Below, piece after piece: positions 34,063-43,822 of a stretch of DNA of 49,763 nt. How positions within the stretch are numbered: position 1 is the stretch's first letter; each line of letters starts with the position of its first letter. Source of the DNA: Bacillota bacterium (GTDB taxonomy: Bacteria > Vulcanimicrobiota > JAJTBE01). Under the pieces are notes generated by a model. That model did not search any database and had not been told where the DNA came from. It saw only the letters and a list, made by a program, of their open reading frames with translations. A program made the translations under genes and the position numbers. The stretch lies in NCBI GenBank assembly GCA_021287065.1, contig JAJTBE010000221.1, forward strand, positions 1-49,763, written 5' to 3'.

Positions 34063-37000
34063 TTAGGTTATTTCCTTTAGCTCTGAAAAACTGTTGTAAA
34101 CATTGCTGGGTTTCTTTGTTTCCTCTATGGTAGTTATATCCTGAGGGCAAAGTGAGCTGAAATCGCAGTTTTCGCAGTTTTTACCGTTGACGCCTGTCCA
34201 GGGGATAAAAATTCCCTGATCCAGTGCATCATAGATCCATAATAAAAGCTTTAATGCGTCGTCGTATCTGTTTTGAACATTATCACCGGAAAATGCGATT
34301 TTTTTGAACTCTCCCTTAATCGTTGAAAAGTAATAGACCCCTTCTTTTACATCCAGATCCACAAACATTGAAGATGCCTGCCGGATAAGGGAAAGATAGA
34401 GGAACAGCTGCATCTGTTCTCCGCCCCGGAGTGAATTGGGTTTGTAGGTTGTGGATTTGCCTGTTTTATAGTCGATGACGGTCAGCAGATTATTGTCGGC
34501 ATCTATGTCGATTCTGTCGATTCTGCCATATATGCTGAGTTTTTTTCCATTGCCGAGATCGAACTGAACAGGATTTGTCATGGATGGAGCACCGTTGGTG
34601 TTTCTGCAACCCATTGAAAATTCAAGATGTGCAGGTTGTCCCGATTTATTCTGAATTTCCTGATCCACAAATTTTTCTATACTGTTTAATATGGCTGTTT
34701 TCTCTGCAAACCATGAAATCTGTGAACCTGTAAGCCCCATTTTTTCAGCTTTTTGCAGACAGTCTGCAGCGAGTGTTTTTATCATATCAACATACTGAAC
34801 TCTGTTTGAATCACAGGGCATTGAGCCGTTGTTATCCAGAATATTTCCGTAGAATTGCTGGTAAACTTCGTGATAGATATTACCTTTGTCGAGGGCTGAG
34901 ATAGCTTTGATGCTTTCCGGCGCGTCGAGTTTTCTCAGTTTCAGTATCCGTTTGATAAAGAAGCTGTAGGGGCAGCGGAAATATGATTCTATTGCGGTGG
35001 GGGATGATATCAATCCTTTGTGGTTTAATTCATCACTGATTATCTTTTGCAGTACCTGGTCTGAAATAACACCGTCCCAGAGACCGGGTGATGGGGTTTC
35101 CCTTCTTTGTCTGTATGCGTTGACGGCATTTTTGAAGTTGCTGCAGTAGTTTTCGAAAAGCGAGAATACTCTGCTGTCGTTGTTTTGTTTAGCCTGATGT
35201 ATATTAATGTTTATATAGCTGCCTTTATCCGTAAAGAAGGAAACGGGTTTGCCTTCGAAGCTTCTGTGTTTGTGTATGTATCCCGGGATATGTTTTACAT
35301 CATCATAAAAGCAGTGTTTTCCCGTGAGGGCTTTGCCTGCTTCGAGGATGAAATGGGATGGAGCCTGTGGTTTGTTTTCTCCTGTTTTATTTCGTGCGTA
35401 GGATAAGACAATTTGTTTTCTGCAGCTTGAAACAAGCATTGCAAATGCAATAGGATCTTCGTTTACAAAAAGGTTTCTCAGTGCTATTTTACCGTTGTTT
35501 TTCAGCAGGGAATTGAGTATGATTCTCTCCTCGTCGGGAAGAAGCGGGTTTTCCCCCGGTGATTTCGGAAAAACCCCGCCCTGCATTCCGCAGATAAAAA
35601 CAGCATCATAAGCTGTGCCTGCTGGTGATTTTGGGTTTAATACATTGACTGCGCCCTGCATAAAAGATTTTTCCTGAATGGTTTCGTTTTCAAGAATATC
35701 TTTTACCGTAACCCGGAAATCATTGAAAGTAACTGATTCCTCTATGTTTTCGAGGTTTTTAAGCCTTGCCAGAAGTTTTGCAAGGTTGTTTGCATTTTGA
35801 TCAGGTTTTATAAACTTATAGAAAAGTTTGAACAGGTTTTTGGTATATTCTTTCCAGGTATTAGAATTTCCAAAGGAATGGAGTTCTTTTTTAAAGATGA
35901 ATATGAATCTGGAAAGTTGAACCACCTGTTCAAGTTCGGTTTTCAAATCATCAGCTTCATCAGCGTACAACGGATCTGCGATTTTTCTCTCAAGGTTTTT
36001 TTCGTATAAAAAGAGCCTGCTTTTCCATTCATCCCTGCCTTTTCTCACTCCAGCCTTTTTACTGATGTAGTCCCACATAGCGGGCACAGGTTTGCTCTGG
36101 TCTTTGAAGAATTTTTCAAGGTTAAGCCTTCCTGTGTTTATGAGTTCTGAAACCCTGAATCTTTCCATATCGCTGTTTATAAGGTTGAGGAGCAGTTTCA
36201 GACATTTGCCGGAAGGTGTCTGGTCTATGGTAAAACCATCGTGGAAATATGCCGGAATCCCCGCCTGTTCAAATATATCCGTAAAAAGTTCGCCGTAAGA
36301 TGGATCCGCAAGGATTACCGCCATATTTTCGAACCTGATTTTTTCCGCGGCAGCAGTATTCAGAATTTCCCTTGCAATTTCCCTCACTTCAGATGGAGCA
36401 TCGGGGCAGCAGAGTATTTTTACAGAGTTGTCGGAATAATTTGCCTTAAAATTTTCATCTTTATTTTCCCTGAACAATTCATCCTTCAGAATCTTGAGAT
36501 TATCCCTGTTTGTTTGATTTCCGGCTGAAGAACAGTTCTCCCGGGAAAATCCGGTTTCCATAAGCCATTGTTCTGTTTCATCACATATGGGGTTTCCGCT
36601 GAGGTGTGAAATATAAAGATGAATATTGGTATGGGCTGAAAGTCTTTCTATCAGTGTTTTTTCCGTTTCATCAAATTTGCTGAATCCGAACACATGAAGG
36701 TTTGATGTATTGAAGATAGCTGAGAAGGCGGATGCATTTTTTCCTGCGAAATATTCTGCGTCCTCCACATCGTAGTATTTTTCCGACAGCTCAAGCCTGA
36801 ATGCGTTAAAGAGGTTAAACAGGGTTTTTATTCTGTCAGGCTCCGGAATAATACCCGATGAGAGAGCTTGCTGTTCGAAGCTGCTGCATATGATATCCGG
36901 GTTGGGGACTGATTCAAATCCGCCCTGCCGGAAGTCTTTCAGAAATGACATAAGGAGTTCGGGAAGCCCCTTGCTGTTTCTGAATTTAAAGAGTCTGTTG

Positions 37001-37302
37001 CCGGGTCCGATTGTTCTTGCGGCTGATAGTCTTGCTATGCATTCTTCCCCTTTGTATGGGACAGGTTCTTTTTTTCTTCTGATAAGTTCGCTTTCACCGA
37101 GGGATGTAGCTAAATCTTTAATCCTGAGAAATTTTACTCCTGATAATTTAAAATGCTTTTTGAGATAAACTGATGAAATAAATGAAGGGACAATTACCAG
37201 AGCCTGTTTGTCTGCGGTGTTGTCGCCGGTTTGTTTCAGGTTTGAAAACAGGGAGTTTTCGAGTTTCTGGTAATCCTGGCTGAAATAAACTTTTTTATTC
37301 AT
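34063..37302 (-). CDS. AddB-like PD-(D/E)XK nuclease family protein
   Basis: This 1079-residue protein resembles the AddB subunit of the RecBCD-like DNA end-processing nuclease. The N-terminal helicase-like part lacks a Walker A motif (ALVIVPSFISSVYL sits where it would be), as in inactive-helicase relatives. The C-terminal nuclease part has TAIESYFRCPYSFF, GNIYHEVYQQF and the catalytic LTVIDYKTGKST. A cysteine set (RCPYSFF, then CENCDFSSLCP) probably holds a 4Fe-4S cluster as in AddB. The expected partner addA is not in the window on either side. There is no clear Shine-Dalgarno sequence before ATG 37302. AdnA or a stand-alone RecB-like nuclease are alternatives. Confidence 0.82.
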   Translation of the reverse strand: MNKKVYFSQDYQKLENSLFSNLKQTGDNTADKQALVIVPSFISSVYLKKHFKLSGVKFLRIKDLATSLGESELIRRKKEPVPYKGEECIARLSAARTIGPGNRLFKFRNSKGLPELLMSFLKDFRQGGFESVPNPDIICSSFEQQALSSGIIPEPDRIKTLFNLFNAFRLELSEKYYDVEDAEYFAGKNASAFSAIFNTSNLHVFGFSKFDETEKTLIERLSAHTNIHLYISHLSGNPICDETEQWLMETGFSRENCSSAGNQTNRDNLKILKDELFRENKDENFKANYSDNSVKILCCPDAPSEVREIAREILNTAAAEKIRFENMAVILADPSYGELFTDIFEQAGIPAYFHDGFTIDQTPSGKCLKLLLNLINSDMERFRVSELINTGRLNLEKFFKDQSKPVPAMWDYISKKAGVRKGRDEWKSRLFLYEKNLERKIADPLYADEADDLKTELEQVVQLSRFIFIFKKELHSFGNSNTWKEYTKNLFKLFYKFIKPDQNANNLAKLLARLKNLENIEESVTFNDFRVTVKDILENETIQEKSFMQGAVNVLNPKSPAGTAYDAVFICGMQGGVFPKSPGENPLLPDEERIILNSLLKNNGKIALRNLFVNEDPIAFAMLVSSCRKQIVLSYARNKTGENKPQAPSHFILEAGKALTGKHCFYDDVKHIPGYIHKHRSFEGKPVSFFTDKGSYININIHQAKQNNDSRVFSLFENYCSNFKNAVNAYRQRRETPSPGLWDGVISDQVLQKIISDELNHKGLISSPTAIESYFRCPYSFFIKRILKLRKLDAPESIKAISALDKGNIYHEVYQQFYGNILDNNGSMPCDSNRVQYVDMIKTLAADCLQKAEKMGLTGSQISWFAEKTAILNSIEKFVDQEIQNKSGQPAHLEFSMGCRNTNGAPSMTNPVQFDLGNGKKLSIYGRIDRIDIDADNNLLTVIDYKTGKSTTYKPNSLRGGEQMQLFLYLSLIRQASSMFVDLDVKEGVYYFSTIKGEFKKIAFSGDNVQNRYDDALKLLLWIYDALDQGIFIPWTGVNGKNCENCDFSSLCPQDITTIEETKKPSNVYNSFSELKEIT

Positions 37303-37362
37303 AAAAACATTTTATGCTCATGCCAAATAAAGCACGAGCATAAATCCTCCGCTGAAAAAAAA

Positions 37363-38220
37363 TCAGGCTCTTCTGTAGAACTTCGAGAAAATATTCACTC
37401 CGACATAATAAGATAGTGCTGTTTGTCCATAGGCTATAATCATGTCGAAAATATCCCTGAAAACATCTGAAATAGGGAGTTCTGTAAATCTCAGCTCGCT
37501 GTCGCCTTCGGGGTCGTCGGGGAACCATTCCGGAAGTTTTGTCTGGTTGAGTGGCACAGGCACTGTTTTTCCCGTAATGGTTTGTCCTACCACTCTGAAT
37601 CCCTTTTTGGCAAGAGATAGGAATGTGTCGGGCAGGGTTTCTCCAAAATTCTTTTTAAGAACAATGCCTTCCTTGCAGATTCCTATATGGTAGCCTCTGT
37701 TGGAAGTAAAATAGTTTTCTTCGTCTTCTCCGGTCCATTCAAAAAAAACATTGTTTCCGGATTTAAAGGAATTTTCGGAAATTACAGGTGAGCCGTCAGG
37801 GTGATAAACCTGAGCCACGGGCCAGTTTATCATTCTGCCATGCTCGTGAAGATTTTCCAGTTCCTGAATCAGTTCCGCCGTTTCCTGATCCGTAAAAGCG
37901 CAGTTCAGTGTGTTTTTCTGAAGAAGAAGGGAGTCGTTTTTGACCATAGACAAAGCATTGAGAAAAACTTCAAAGTCAAAAAGTTCACCCTTGCATCCTT
38001 CCGGTTCCTGAAGAAGGTTCAGCGGGCAGGGTCCACAAATCTGTTCGATTGTCGGATCGTGGTGCAAAATCCAGGACTGCCTGATTCTGTCCCATTCGTA
38101 CTGCACTCTGCCATCGGCATGATAATCATAAATCCGTTCCTGATAGAAACGACAGAGCCGGTTTGGAACCTGACTGATATTAATTTCGATTTCAAAAGGT
38201 ATTTTTTTCATAGGTTTCAT
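37363..38220 (-). CDS. Hypothetical protein with a Cys-rich motif
   Basis: This 285-residue protein has no signal or membrane helix. A cysteine group (ICGPCPLNLLQEPEGC, about residues 61-76) could bind metal. The remainder is mixed alpha/beta, with no family recognised. ATG 38220 or the nearby ATG 38211 could start it. TATAAT at 38229-38234 (minus strand) lies so close that the transcript would start within a few bases of the ATG, so the mRNA may be nearly leaderless. It precedes the AddB-like gene by 60 bp. Confidence 0.66.
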   Translation of the reverse strand: MKPMKKIPFEIEINISQVPNRLCRFYQERIYDYHADGRVQYEWDRIRQSWILHHDPTIEQICGPCPLNLLQEPEGCKGELFDFEVFLNALSMVKNDSLLLQKNTLNCAFTDQETAELIQELENLHEHGRMINWPVAQVYHPDGSPVISENSFKSGNNVFFEWTGEDEENYFTSNRGYHIGICKEGIVLKKNFGETLPDTFLSLAKKGFRVVGQTITGKTVPVPLNQTKLPEWFPDDPEGDSELRFTELPISDVFRDIFDMIIAYGQTALSYYVGVNIFSKFYRRA

Positions 38221-38423
38221 ACTGAATAATTATACCCATTAATGTATAAATCCTTCCTTTTCTTTATAAACACGAATGCAGGAAAATCTGATATTGAAGG
38301 GAATCTAAAAGATTGTACGGCATTCCGGGGCAATATAAAAAATGTGCCCATAAATAAATATTTTCTGTCCGGATCCTGCACTTTTATCTGTTTGACAGAA
38401 GAATGCAAAAGGAGATTGGTTGC

Positions 38424-41400
38424 ATGGAAAAATCATGCAGAAAGACTACACTGTTTTTCCTGCTGCTAACAGCGCTTTTTTTTGTTAGTTTCAATTTCGC
38501 ACATGCCAGTCGCAGCGATGCTGAAAAATACAATAAACAGGGCAAGGAAGCTTTTCAGGCAAAAAGATACGACGAAGCACTCAAAATGCTCGAACTGGCT
38601 ATTAAAGCCGATCCTACATTTGCTCCCGCTCATGTTACCCTTGCGGAAATTTATATGAGCTTTGAAAAGCCCAAGGAAGCAATTGCAGAATATTCCCGTG
38701 CAATCGAAATAGACCCAAACAATCCCGCCAGCTATGTAAGACTCGGAGAACTTTACCTCGGTGAGAAAGATTTTGAAAAAGCTATAGACAATCTGACAAA
38801 AGCCAAAAAGATCGCTCCCTCGGTTCCCCAGATATATCTTGCTCTCGGACAGACATATTTTGAAATGAAGGAATACGGCAAAGCTGAAGAAAACCTCGTT
38901 GTGCTTCTGCAAATGCCTAATGCCTCTGATGAAGAGAAATTAAAAGCACACAAACAGCTTGGCGAACTTTATTACGAGAAAAAAGAATGGAAAAAAGCCA
39001 GCGAGAATTTCAAAACCATTCTTGAAAGCGATAAAGCTTCGGAAAACTTCAAGGCTACCATCGAAGATAAAAACAAATATGTAAATAACCAGCTCAGCAC
39101 ACAGAAGATTCAGTTCTTCGGAATCATTGCAATGGTAGTGGTTCTTGTGCTTCTGGCGGTATTCTCCATTCTGCTTAAAAAGCAGCAGGGCGGAAAAACA
39201 CAGACGGTGCTTCCCTCGTCAGCCTCTGATGCCAAAGACTATGGCTCACTTGCCAATTACGCAGTGCAGCATCTTAAAGTGCTTACTAAGCTCCCCCGTG
39301 CTCTGGTTTATTTTATGCGCCGTGAAGGCTCACCCCTTTATCTTGCTCTTGCGGACAATCTTGAGAAGGATCGTTTTGACGATCTGGAGATCAACTGGGA
39401 AGAGCTTTCAAACTGGCTTACAAAGAATCAGGGAAGACCTTTCATCTATAATATAGAAAAGAAAGAGCCTATGTTCCTCAAAGCTTTCCCAAAACTCAGG
39501 GAGAGAATTGATCCCGCAGAACCCAGGGTAGGCGTGCCTTTCCTTTATCAGAACCAGTTCAGGGGTATCATTTTTATGGCGTCCCCCAAGATGAAGGATA
39601 TGATTCATCTTCGTAAGTTCTACGAAAAGAACATCGAAATGATAAGAAAAACCGGAGTTGAGATCGGTAATGCCGCTGAAAAAATATACCACAGGGAAAT
39701 CAGCGTTCTCGATTCAATCACGCCCGCTTACAATCAGATTCATTATAAAGAAAAACTTCCTGAAGAACTGACAAAGTGCAGGGATAAAAAACAGTCGTTG
39801 TGTCTGGTTCTTTTCGAAATAGACAGAATGGTGGCTATTCAGAAACGTTTTGGCGATGAGAGAAAGAATTATGTTCTCGCTACTATTGCCAAGTCCGTTC
39901 AAGCCGCTATAAACCCCCAGACGGACAGTCTTTTCCGTATTTCAGACTTCCTGTTTGCCTGTATTCTGCCCAACACCGATCAGAAATCGGGAGTGGAAAA
40001 AGCCAGCAATCTGATGCAGGTTATTGCTTCCACCCGTTTCACAAGCCCGATTCCGAGTGTTTCAGCAAGCATGGGTCTTGCCGTTTATCCTGATCAGGGA
40101 AACAATGCGCCCGCTGTAGAACAGGAAGCCAGAAAAATGCTGGAGCAGGCTATTTCCACAGGCAGAAACAAACTTATGTCAGAGATGGACAGTGCAGTGG
40201 GTTCAGGTTTTATAAAGGAAGCTCCTGCGCCTCCGCCTACACAGGCTGACACCGCTAAAACCGGTGCCGGTTCATCAGATAATCCCCCCAGCCAGATTAA
40301 GTTCAGAAATGTCGATAAAAAGGCAACTATCCCTGTGGCTCCACCACCGCCTCAGGAAGAGAAAACTGCGCCTTTCACAACCATAAAGAATGTTATTCCC
40401 GTGGCTCCGCCTCCTGCGGACGATGAGAGACCTCAGCCTATTGTAACGCCGCAGATTCAGATACAGCCACAGCCTCTGAATCCTATGCAGCCTCAGCCGA
40501 TAGTAATAAAAGAGCCTCCCTCATCACCGGCAGGAAGACTGGGCAAGCCTTCCCTGGTGTTCAGGTCTGCACAGAAAACCCAGCCTGAACTTCCGAAGGC
40601 TGCAGAAAGAATGGAGCCTCTCCCTGGAGTGGCGCCGCCTAAGTCGGTGTTTAACCCTGCTGCGGAATCCGATTCTTCAAAAGATGATTCCGGCAAGGAA
40701 AAATTCCTGAAACCCCGTATGGTTTCAAAAACAGAACCCGGCAAATCCGGAGCGCTTCCCAAGGCAGTGCCCGATTTTGTGCCTATGCCGGTTCCTGAAG
40801 CACCCAAGATGGTGGAACCCGTTGCGCCTAAAGCGCCTGCAGCTCCTCCGCCGTGGATGAAGGAAAAAGCATTCCCCAAAAAAGATGAATCAAGGGAAAT
40901 GTCAGAAACTTCCCTTCTCAGAAGACCTCCGAAGATGCGTGAAGTCGGCAGTTCAACATCAAAACTGCCCCCGCTTCCCAAATCGGCAGAAGGCGTAAAA
41001 CCTATGGAGGGTCTTATCAGGAGATCCAAAGCCCCCGCTCAGCTTCCCGGTCTGAAACGGAGAATTGCAGCTACTTCGCTGAAACCTCTGACAGTTCAGG
41101 GACCTGATGGACTTACTCTTGCACCGGAAGCTATGGAATCAGGCAAGCTCAGAGAGCCTGTTACATCACATATGCCTGAACCGGAAGTTATGGCTCCGCC
41201 TGCATCAAAAGTGCCTCCGGCTGTTATGCCCCAGAAAATAGGTGCACCTCCGCAGGCTAAACCTGAACCGAGAGTTATTCAGCGGAATGCCGCAACTCCC
41301 GCACTTCCGGAAAGAAAAGCATCTGCTCCGGATTCAGGAAGAGTAATGGCTGAGATTAAGCCTCCCGTTGCTCCCAGAACAGCAGGCAGGGCGCCGATAA

Positions 41401-42041
41401 CTTCTCATATCGGCACAGCGCCTCTTCCCAAGTTGGGTATGAAGTCTTTTAAACCGGAAATCCCCGGCAAGAAGGAAGATGATGCGGAAGCTCAGGCAGC
41501 GCTCATGAAAAAGAAAGCACAGGCTGCTGCGGCGAGGGATCCGGTTACTCAGTTCTTTTACAAGTCATATTTCGAACAGAGCCTGAAAAATCTGATGGCA
41601 AGAGCCAATCAGAACAAGAGGCCTCTGGCGTTGATATTCTTTAAACTCGACAAGCATAAGGAAATCAAGGGAAAACATGGTCAGGACAAACTTAACAATG
41701 TTCTCAAAGAGATAAGCTTGATGGTCGGCAACTTCCTGAAAGAGGGAAGCGACATTCCGGCAAGATACAGCGATGAGATATTTGTGGTTATTCTCCCTGA
41801 TACATCATTCCAGATCGCCTTTAACCTTGCAGAGCAGATCAGGTTTACCGTTGGTAATCTCGGCTTCAAGGAAGTACCGGGACAGATTACCCTTTCACTG
41901 GGTATTGCATCTTATCCCAACAAAGGCAAATCTTCCAGCGAAGTTATGAAAAACTCATACGATGCCATGGTTTATGCTATTAAATCAGGCGGAAACAGCA
42001 GCGTAATCTGGGACGAGAAACTCCTTAAAAGAAAAGACTAA
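38424..42041 (+). CDS. TPR membrane protein with two degenerate GGDEF domains
   Basis: ATG 38424 is chosen because AAGGAG lies nine bases upstream; an in-frame ATG at 38403 has none. About 1205 residues: signal peptide, five or six TPR repeats (about 30-200), a membrane helix (about 231-253), a GAF-like sensor region (about 265-430), a first GGDEF-fold domain (about 445-590), a proline- and alanine-rich linker of over 400 residues, and a second GGDEF-fold domain (about 1040-1200). In both domains the catalytic signature is lost: SDFLF replaces GGDEF in the first and SDEIF in the second (near residue 1116). Surrounding motifs (VSASMGLAVYP, LSLGIASYP) remain. It is unlikely to make c-di-GMP; a scaffold or nucleotide-sensor role is inference. 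Confidence 0.87.
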   Translation: MEKSCRKTTLFFLLLTALFFVSFNFAHASRSDAEKYNKQGKEAFQAKRYDEALKMLELAIKADPTFAPAHVTLAEIYMSFEKPKEAIAEYSRAIEIDPNNPASYVRLGELYLGEKDFEKAIDNLTKAKKIAPSVPQIYLALGQTYFEMKEYGKAEENLVVLLQMPNASDEEKLKAHKQLGELYYEKKEWKKASENFKTILESDKASENFKATIEDKNKYVNNQLSTQKIQFFGIIAMVVVLVLLAVFSILLKKQQGGKTQTVLPSSASDAKDYGSLANYAVQHLKVLTKLPRALVYFMRREGSPLYLALADNLEKDRFDDLEINWEELSNWLTKNQGRPFIYNIEKKEPMFLKAFPKLRERIDPAEPRVGVPFLYQNQFRGIIFMASPKMKDMIHLRKFYEKNIEMIRKTGVEIGNAAEKIYHREISVLDSITPAYNQIHYKEKLPEELTKCRDKKQSLCLVLFEIDRMVAIQKRFGDERKNYVLATIAKSVQAAINPQTDSLFRISDFLFACILPNTDQKSGVEKASNLMQVIASTRFTSPIPSVSASMGLAVYPDQGNNAPAVEQEARKMLEQAISTGRNKLMSEMDSAVGSGFIKEAPAPPPTQADTAKTGAGSSDNPPSQIKFRNVDKKATIPVAPPPPQEEKTAPFTTIKNVIPVAPPPADDERPQPIVTPQIQIQPQPLNPMQPQPIVIKEPPSSPAGRLGKPSLVFRSAQKTQPELPKAAERMEPLPGVAPPKSVFNPAAESDSSKDDSGKEKFLKPRMVSKTEPGKSGALPKAVPDFVPMPVPEAPKMVEPVAPKAPAAPPPWMKEKAFPKKDESREMSETSLLRRPPKMREVGSSTSKLPPLPKSAEGVKPMEGLIRRSKAPAQLPGLKRRIAATSLKPLTVQGPDGLTLAPEAMESGKLREPVTSHMPEPEVMAPPASKVPPAVMPQKIGAPPQAKPEPRVIQRNAATPALPERKASAPDSGRVMAEIKPPVAPRTAGRAPITSHIGTAPLPKLGMKSFKPEIPGKKEDDAEAQAALMKKKAQAAAARDPVTQFFYKSYFEQSLKNLMARANQNKRPLALIFFKLDKHKEIKGKHGQDKLNNVLKEISLMVGNFLKEGSDIPARYSDEIFVVILPDTSFQIAFNLAEQIRFTVGNLGFKEVPGQITLSLGIASYPNKGKSSSEVMKNSYDAMVYAIKSGGNSSVIWDEKLLKRKD

Positions 42042-42042
42042 A

Positions 42043-42072
42043 TGCCGGCTTTCCCTTAAAGGAAAGCCAGCA
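42043..42072. terminator. Hairpin between convergent genes
   Basis: TGCCGGCTTTCC (42043-42054) pairs with GGAAAGCCAGCA (42061-42072) with one mismatch and a six-base loop. It covers the stop codon of the E2 gene. There is no clear T-run, so termination would be weak or factor-assisted. Confidence 0.5.
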
Positions 42073-43405
42073 TAAACGGAGTTTCGAGCATTTCCTTTAT
42101 TCTGTTACCGAATCTGGCTATTCTTGCTCCGTCGGTGATGCGGTGGTCGAAGGCGATGGATATGTTCATAATATCCCTTACGGCAATGCCGCCATCCATC
42201 ACCACAGGGCGTTGTTTTATGGAGTGAGTGGCCATGATTGCCGCCTGTGGGTGGTAAACCACAGGAACCGACATTAAACCGCCGATGCTGCCTATGTTTG
42301 TTATAGTGAAACTTGCATCTTTAAGATCCTCTGCATTTATTCTACCCTGTCTTGCCTGTTCCGCCAGAATCGATATTTCTTCAGCAAGCTGAACGATTGT
42401 CTTTTTATCAGCGTCTTTCACTACGGGAACTATCAATCCCTTATCAGTATCAACAGCTATACCCAGATTTATTCTGCTCATTTCAACTATGCTTCTGTCT
42501 TTCTCGTCAAAACAGGCGTTTATATCGGGAAATTCCTGAAGGGCTATAGCTGCAGCTTTTGCAAAGAAGGGCAGATATGTGAGTTTTGTGCCTTTTTTAG
42601 CAGCCTGCCCTTTGAGCCTGTTTCTGAGTGCCACAAGATCGGTTAAATCCAGTTCGTCAAAATGGACTGCTTTAGGGATGAAATGGTGTGAAGCTTCCAT
42701 ATTTTCCGCAATTTTTTTCCTTAAACCTGTGAGCGGTTTCCTTATCCCTTCTGAAGTTACTGTTTTTAAACCCGGATCAAATGCAGGATTGAATATTCTG
42801 TCGGGTTTCTGCTGCTCCTGAACAGTTATGGCAGGTGCCTGAGCAGGCCTGGTTTTTCTCTGTGAAGCTGAAATTATGTCTTCATCTGTGATTCTGCCGT
42901 TGTTGCCTGAACCTTTAATCTTTGATAAATCTATTCCGAGTTCTCTGGCAAGTTTGCGGGTTTTGGGAAGTGCTCTTATTTCTCCTGATACAAAAGGCTG
43001 CTCTTCATCGTCAAGTGAATACATGCCCCCTAAATCCTCAGGTGGGCTGAAAATATCAACTGCTTTCTTCTGAGGTTTAGCTTCCTGAGCTAACTGAACA
43101 GGCTTTGGGATAGCTGCCGGCAGGGAAATATTCTCCGGTTCCATTTTGTCTGTTTGTCCGGCAGGCTTCTCCTTGCTGAACTCTATGAAAACCTCTCCGG
43201 TTTTTACAACAGAGCCTTCAGGATAATGCACTGCAGAAACCCAGCCTGAAACAGGGGAGGTAATCTCCACAGAAGCTTTGTCAGTCATTACCTCAACAAT
43301 AACCTGTCTTTCCTCTACCTGATCTCCCTGTTTTACGAACCAATGGAGAATCTCGCCTTCGTGAACTCCTTCCCCGATATCCGGGAGTTTAAAACTGTAT
43401 GTCAT
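42056..43405 (-). CDS. Dihydrolipoamide acyltransferase (E2) of a 2-oxoacid dehydrogenase
   Basis: This 449-residue E2 core enzyme has one lipoyl domain (residues 1-80, lipoylated K43 in MTDKASVEI), a peripheral subunit-binding domain (ALPKTRKLARELGIDLSKI then GSGNNGRIT), and a catalytic domain with HRITDGA (H421 to D425). It transfers acyl groups from lipoate to CoA. The sequence type fits branched-chain or pyruvate E2; the substrate cannot be settled. E1 and E3 are not adjacent, which is unusual because these genes are normally clustered. The nearest TPP enzyme is the split transketolase beyond the repeat island. Confidence 0.93.
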   Translation of the reverse strand: MTYSFKLPDIGEGVHEGEILHWFVKQGDQVEERQVIVEVMTDKASVEITSPVSGWVSAVHYPEGSVVKTGEVFIEFSKEKPAGQTDKMEPENISLPAAIPKPVQLAQEAKPQKKAVDIFSPPEDLGGMYSLDDEEQPFVSGEIRALPKTRKLARELGIDLSKIKGSGNNGRITDEDIISASQRKTRPAQAPAITVQEQQKPDRIFNPAFDPGLKTVTSEGIRKPLTGLRKKIAENMEASHHFIPKAVHFDELDLTDLVALRNRLKGQAAKKGTKLTYLPFFAKAAAIALQEFPDINACFDEKDRSIVEMSRINLGIAVDTDKGLIVPVVKDADKKTIVQLAEEISILAEQARQGRINAEDLKDASFTITNIGSIGGLMSVPVVYHPQAAIMATHSIKQRPVVMDGGIAVRDIMNISIAFDHRITDGARIARFGNRIKEMLETPFMLAFL

Positions 43406-43450
43406 AGGTTTTACCTCGTATTTTGAATAATGTTTTTTGTGGTGGAAAAA

Positions 43451-43675
43451 TTTTGGACCGACCGGGGACCGTGGGTAATTGAGGGACCGACCGGAGGTTT
43501 AGGAGACCGACCGGGAGGTTAGGACCGACCGGGAGTAGGGGACCGACCGGGAGTATGGGACCGTCAGAGGAGACCACGCTTTTTTGGAAAAGCGAGGTCT
43601 CCTCCGAACCTCCTCCCTTGAAAAACAGGAGTATGGGTTGGGGAATTTGACTGAATTTTACTAATTCATTGGCAT
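43451..43675 (+). repeat. Dispersed module A, copy 4 (left end missing, expanded tandem block)
   Basis: This copy begins inside the element with five GGACCGACCGG units, the most in the window. It continues with hairpin 2, whose arms are GAGGAGACC and GGTCTCCTC around CGCTTTT/AAAAGCG, and ends in the right terminal repeat TAATTCATTGGCAT. Hairpin 1 and the left end are absent. Module B follows directly. Confidence 0.88.
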
Positions 43676-43822
43676 CGCCCCTGCCCCGGGTCCCATAAAT
43701 TACCCTGAACCGCCGGCAGTCCTAATAACGGTAACATTCAACAGGGATCGTAGGAGGGGTTTGCAACCCCGACGCGAACCCGCAGGTTCGCCCACAAGCA
43801 AACCCGCAACGGTAAACAACCT
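43676..43822 (+). repeat. Module B (two REP-like hairpins), copy 1
   Basis: This unit of about 147 bp is nearly identical to 49616-49763, with about ten differences counted by eye. Hairpin one is GGGGTT (43756-43761) with AACCCC (43765-43770). Hairpin two is GCGAACC (43774-43780) with GGTTCGC (43785-43791). It is inserted between module A copies 4 and 5. Confidence 0.88.
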
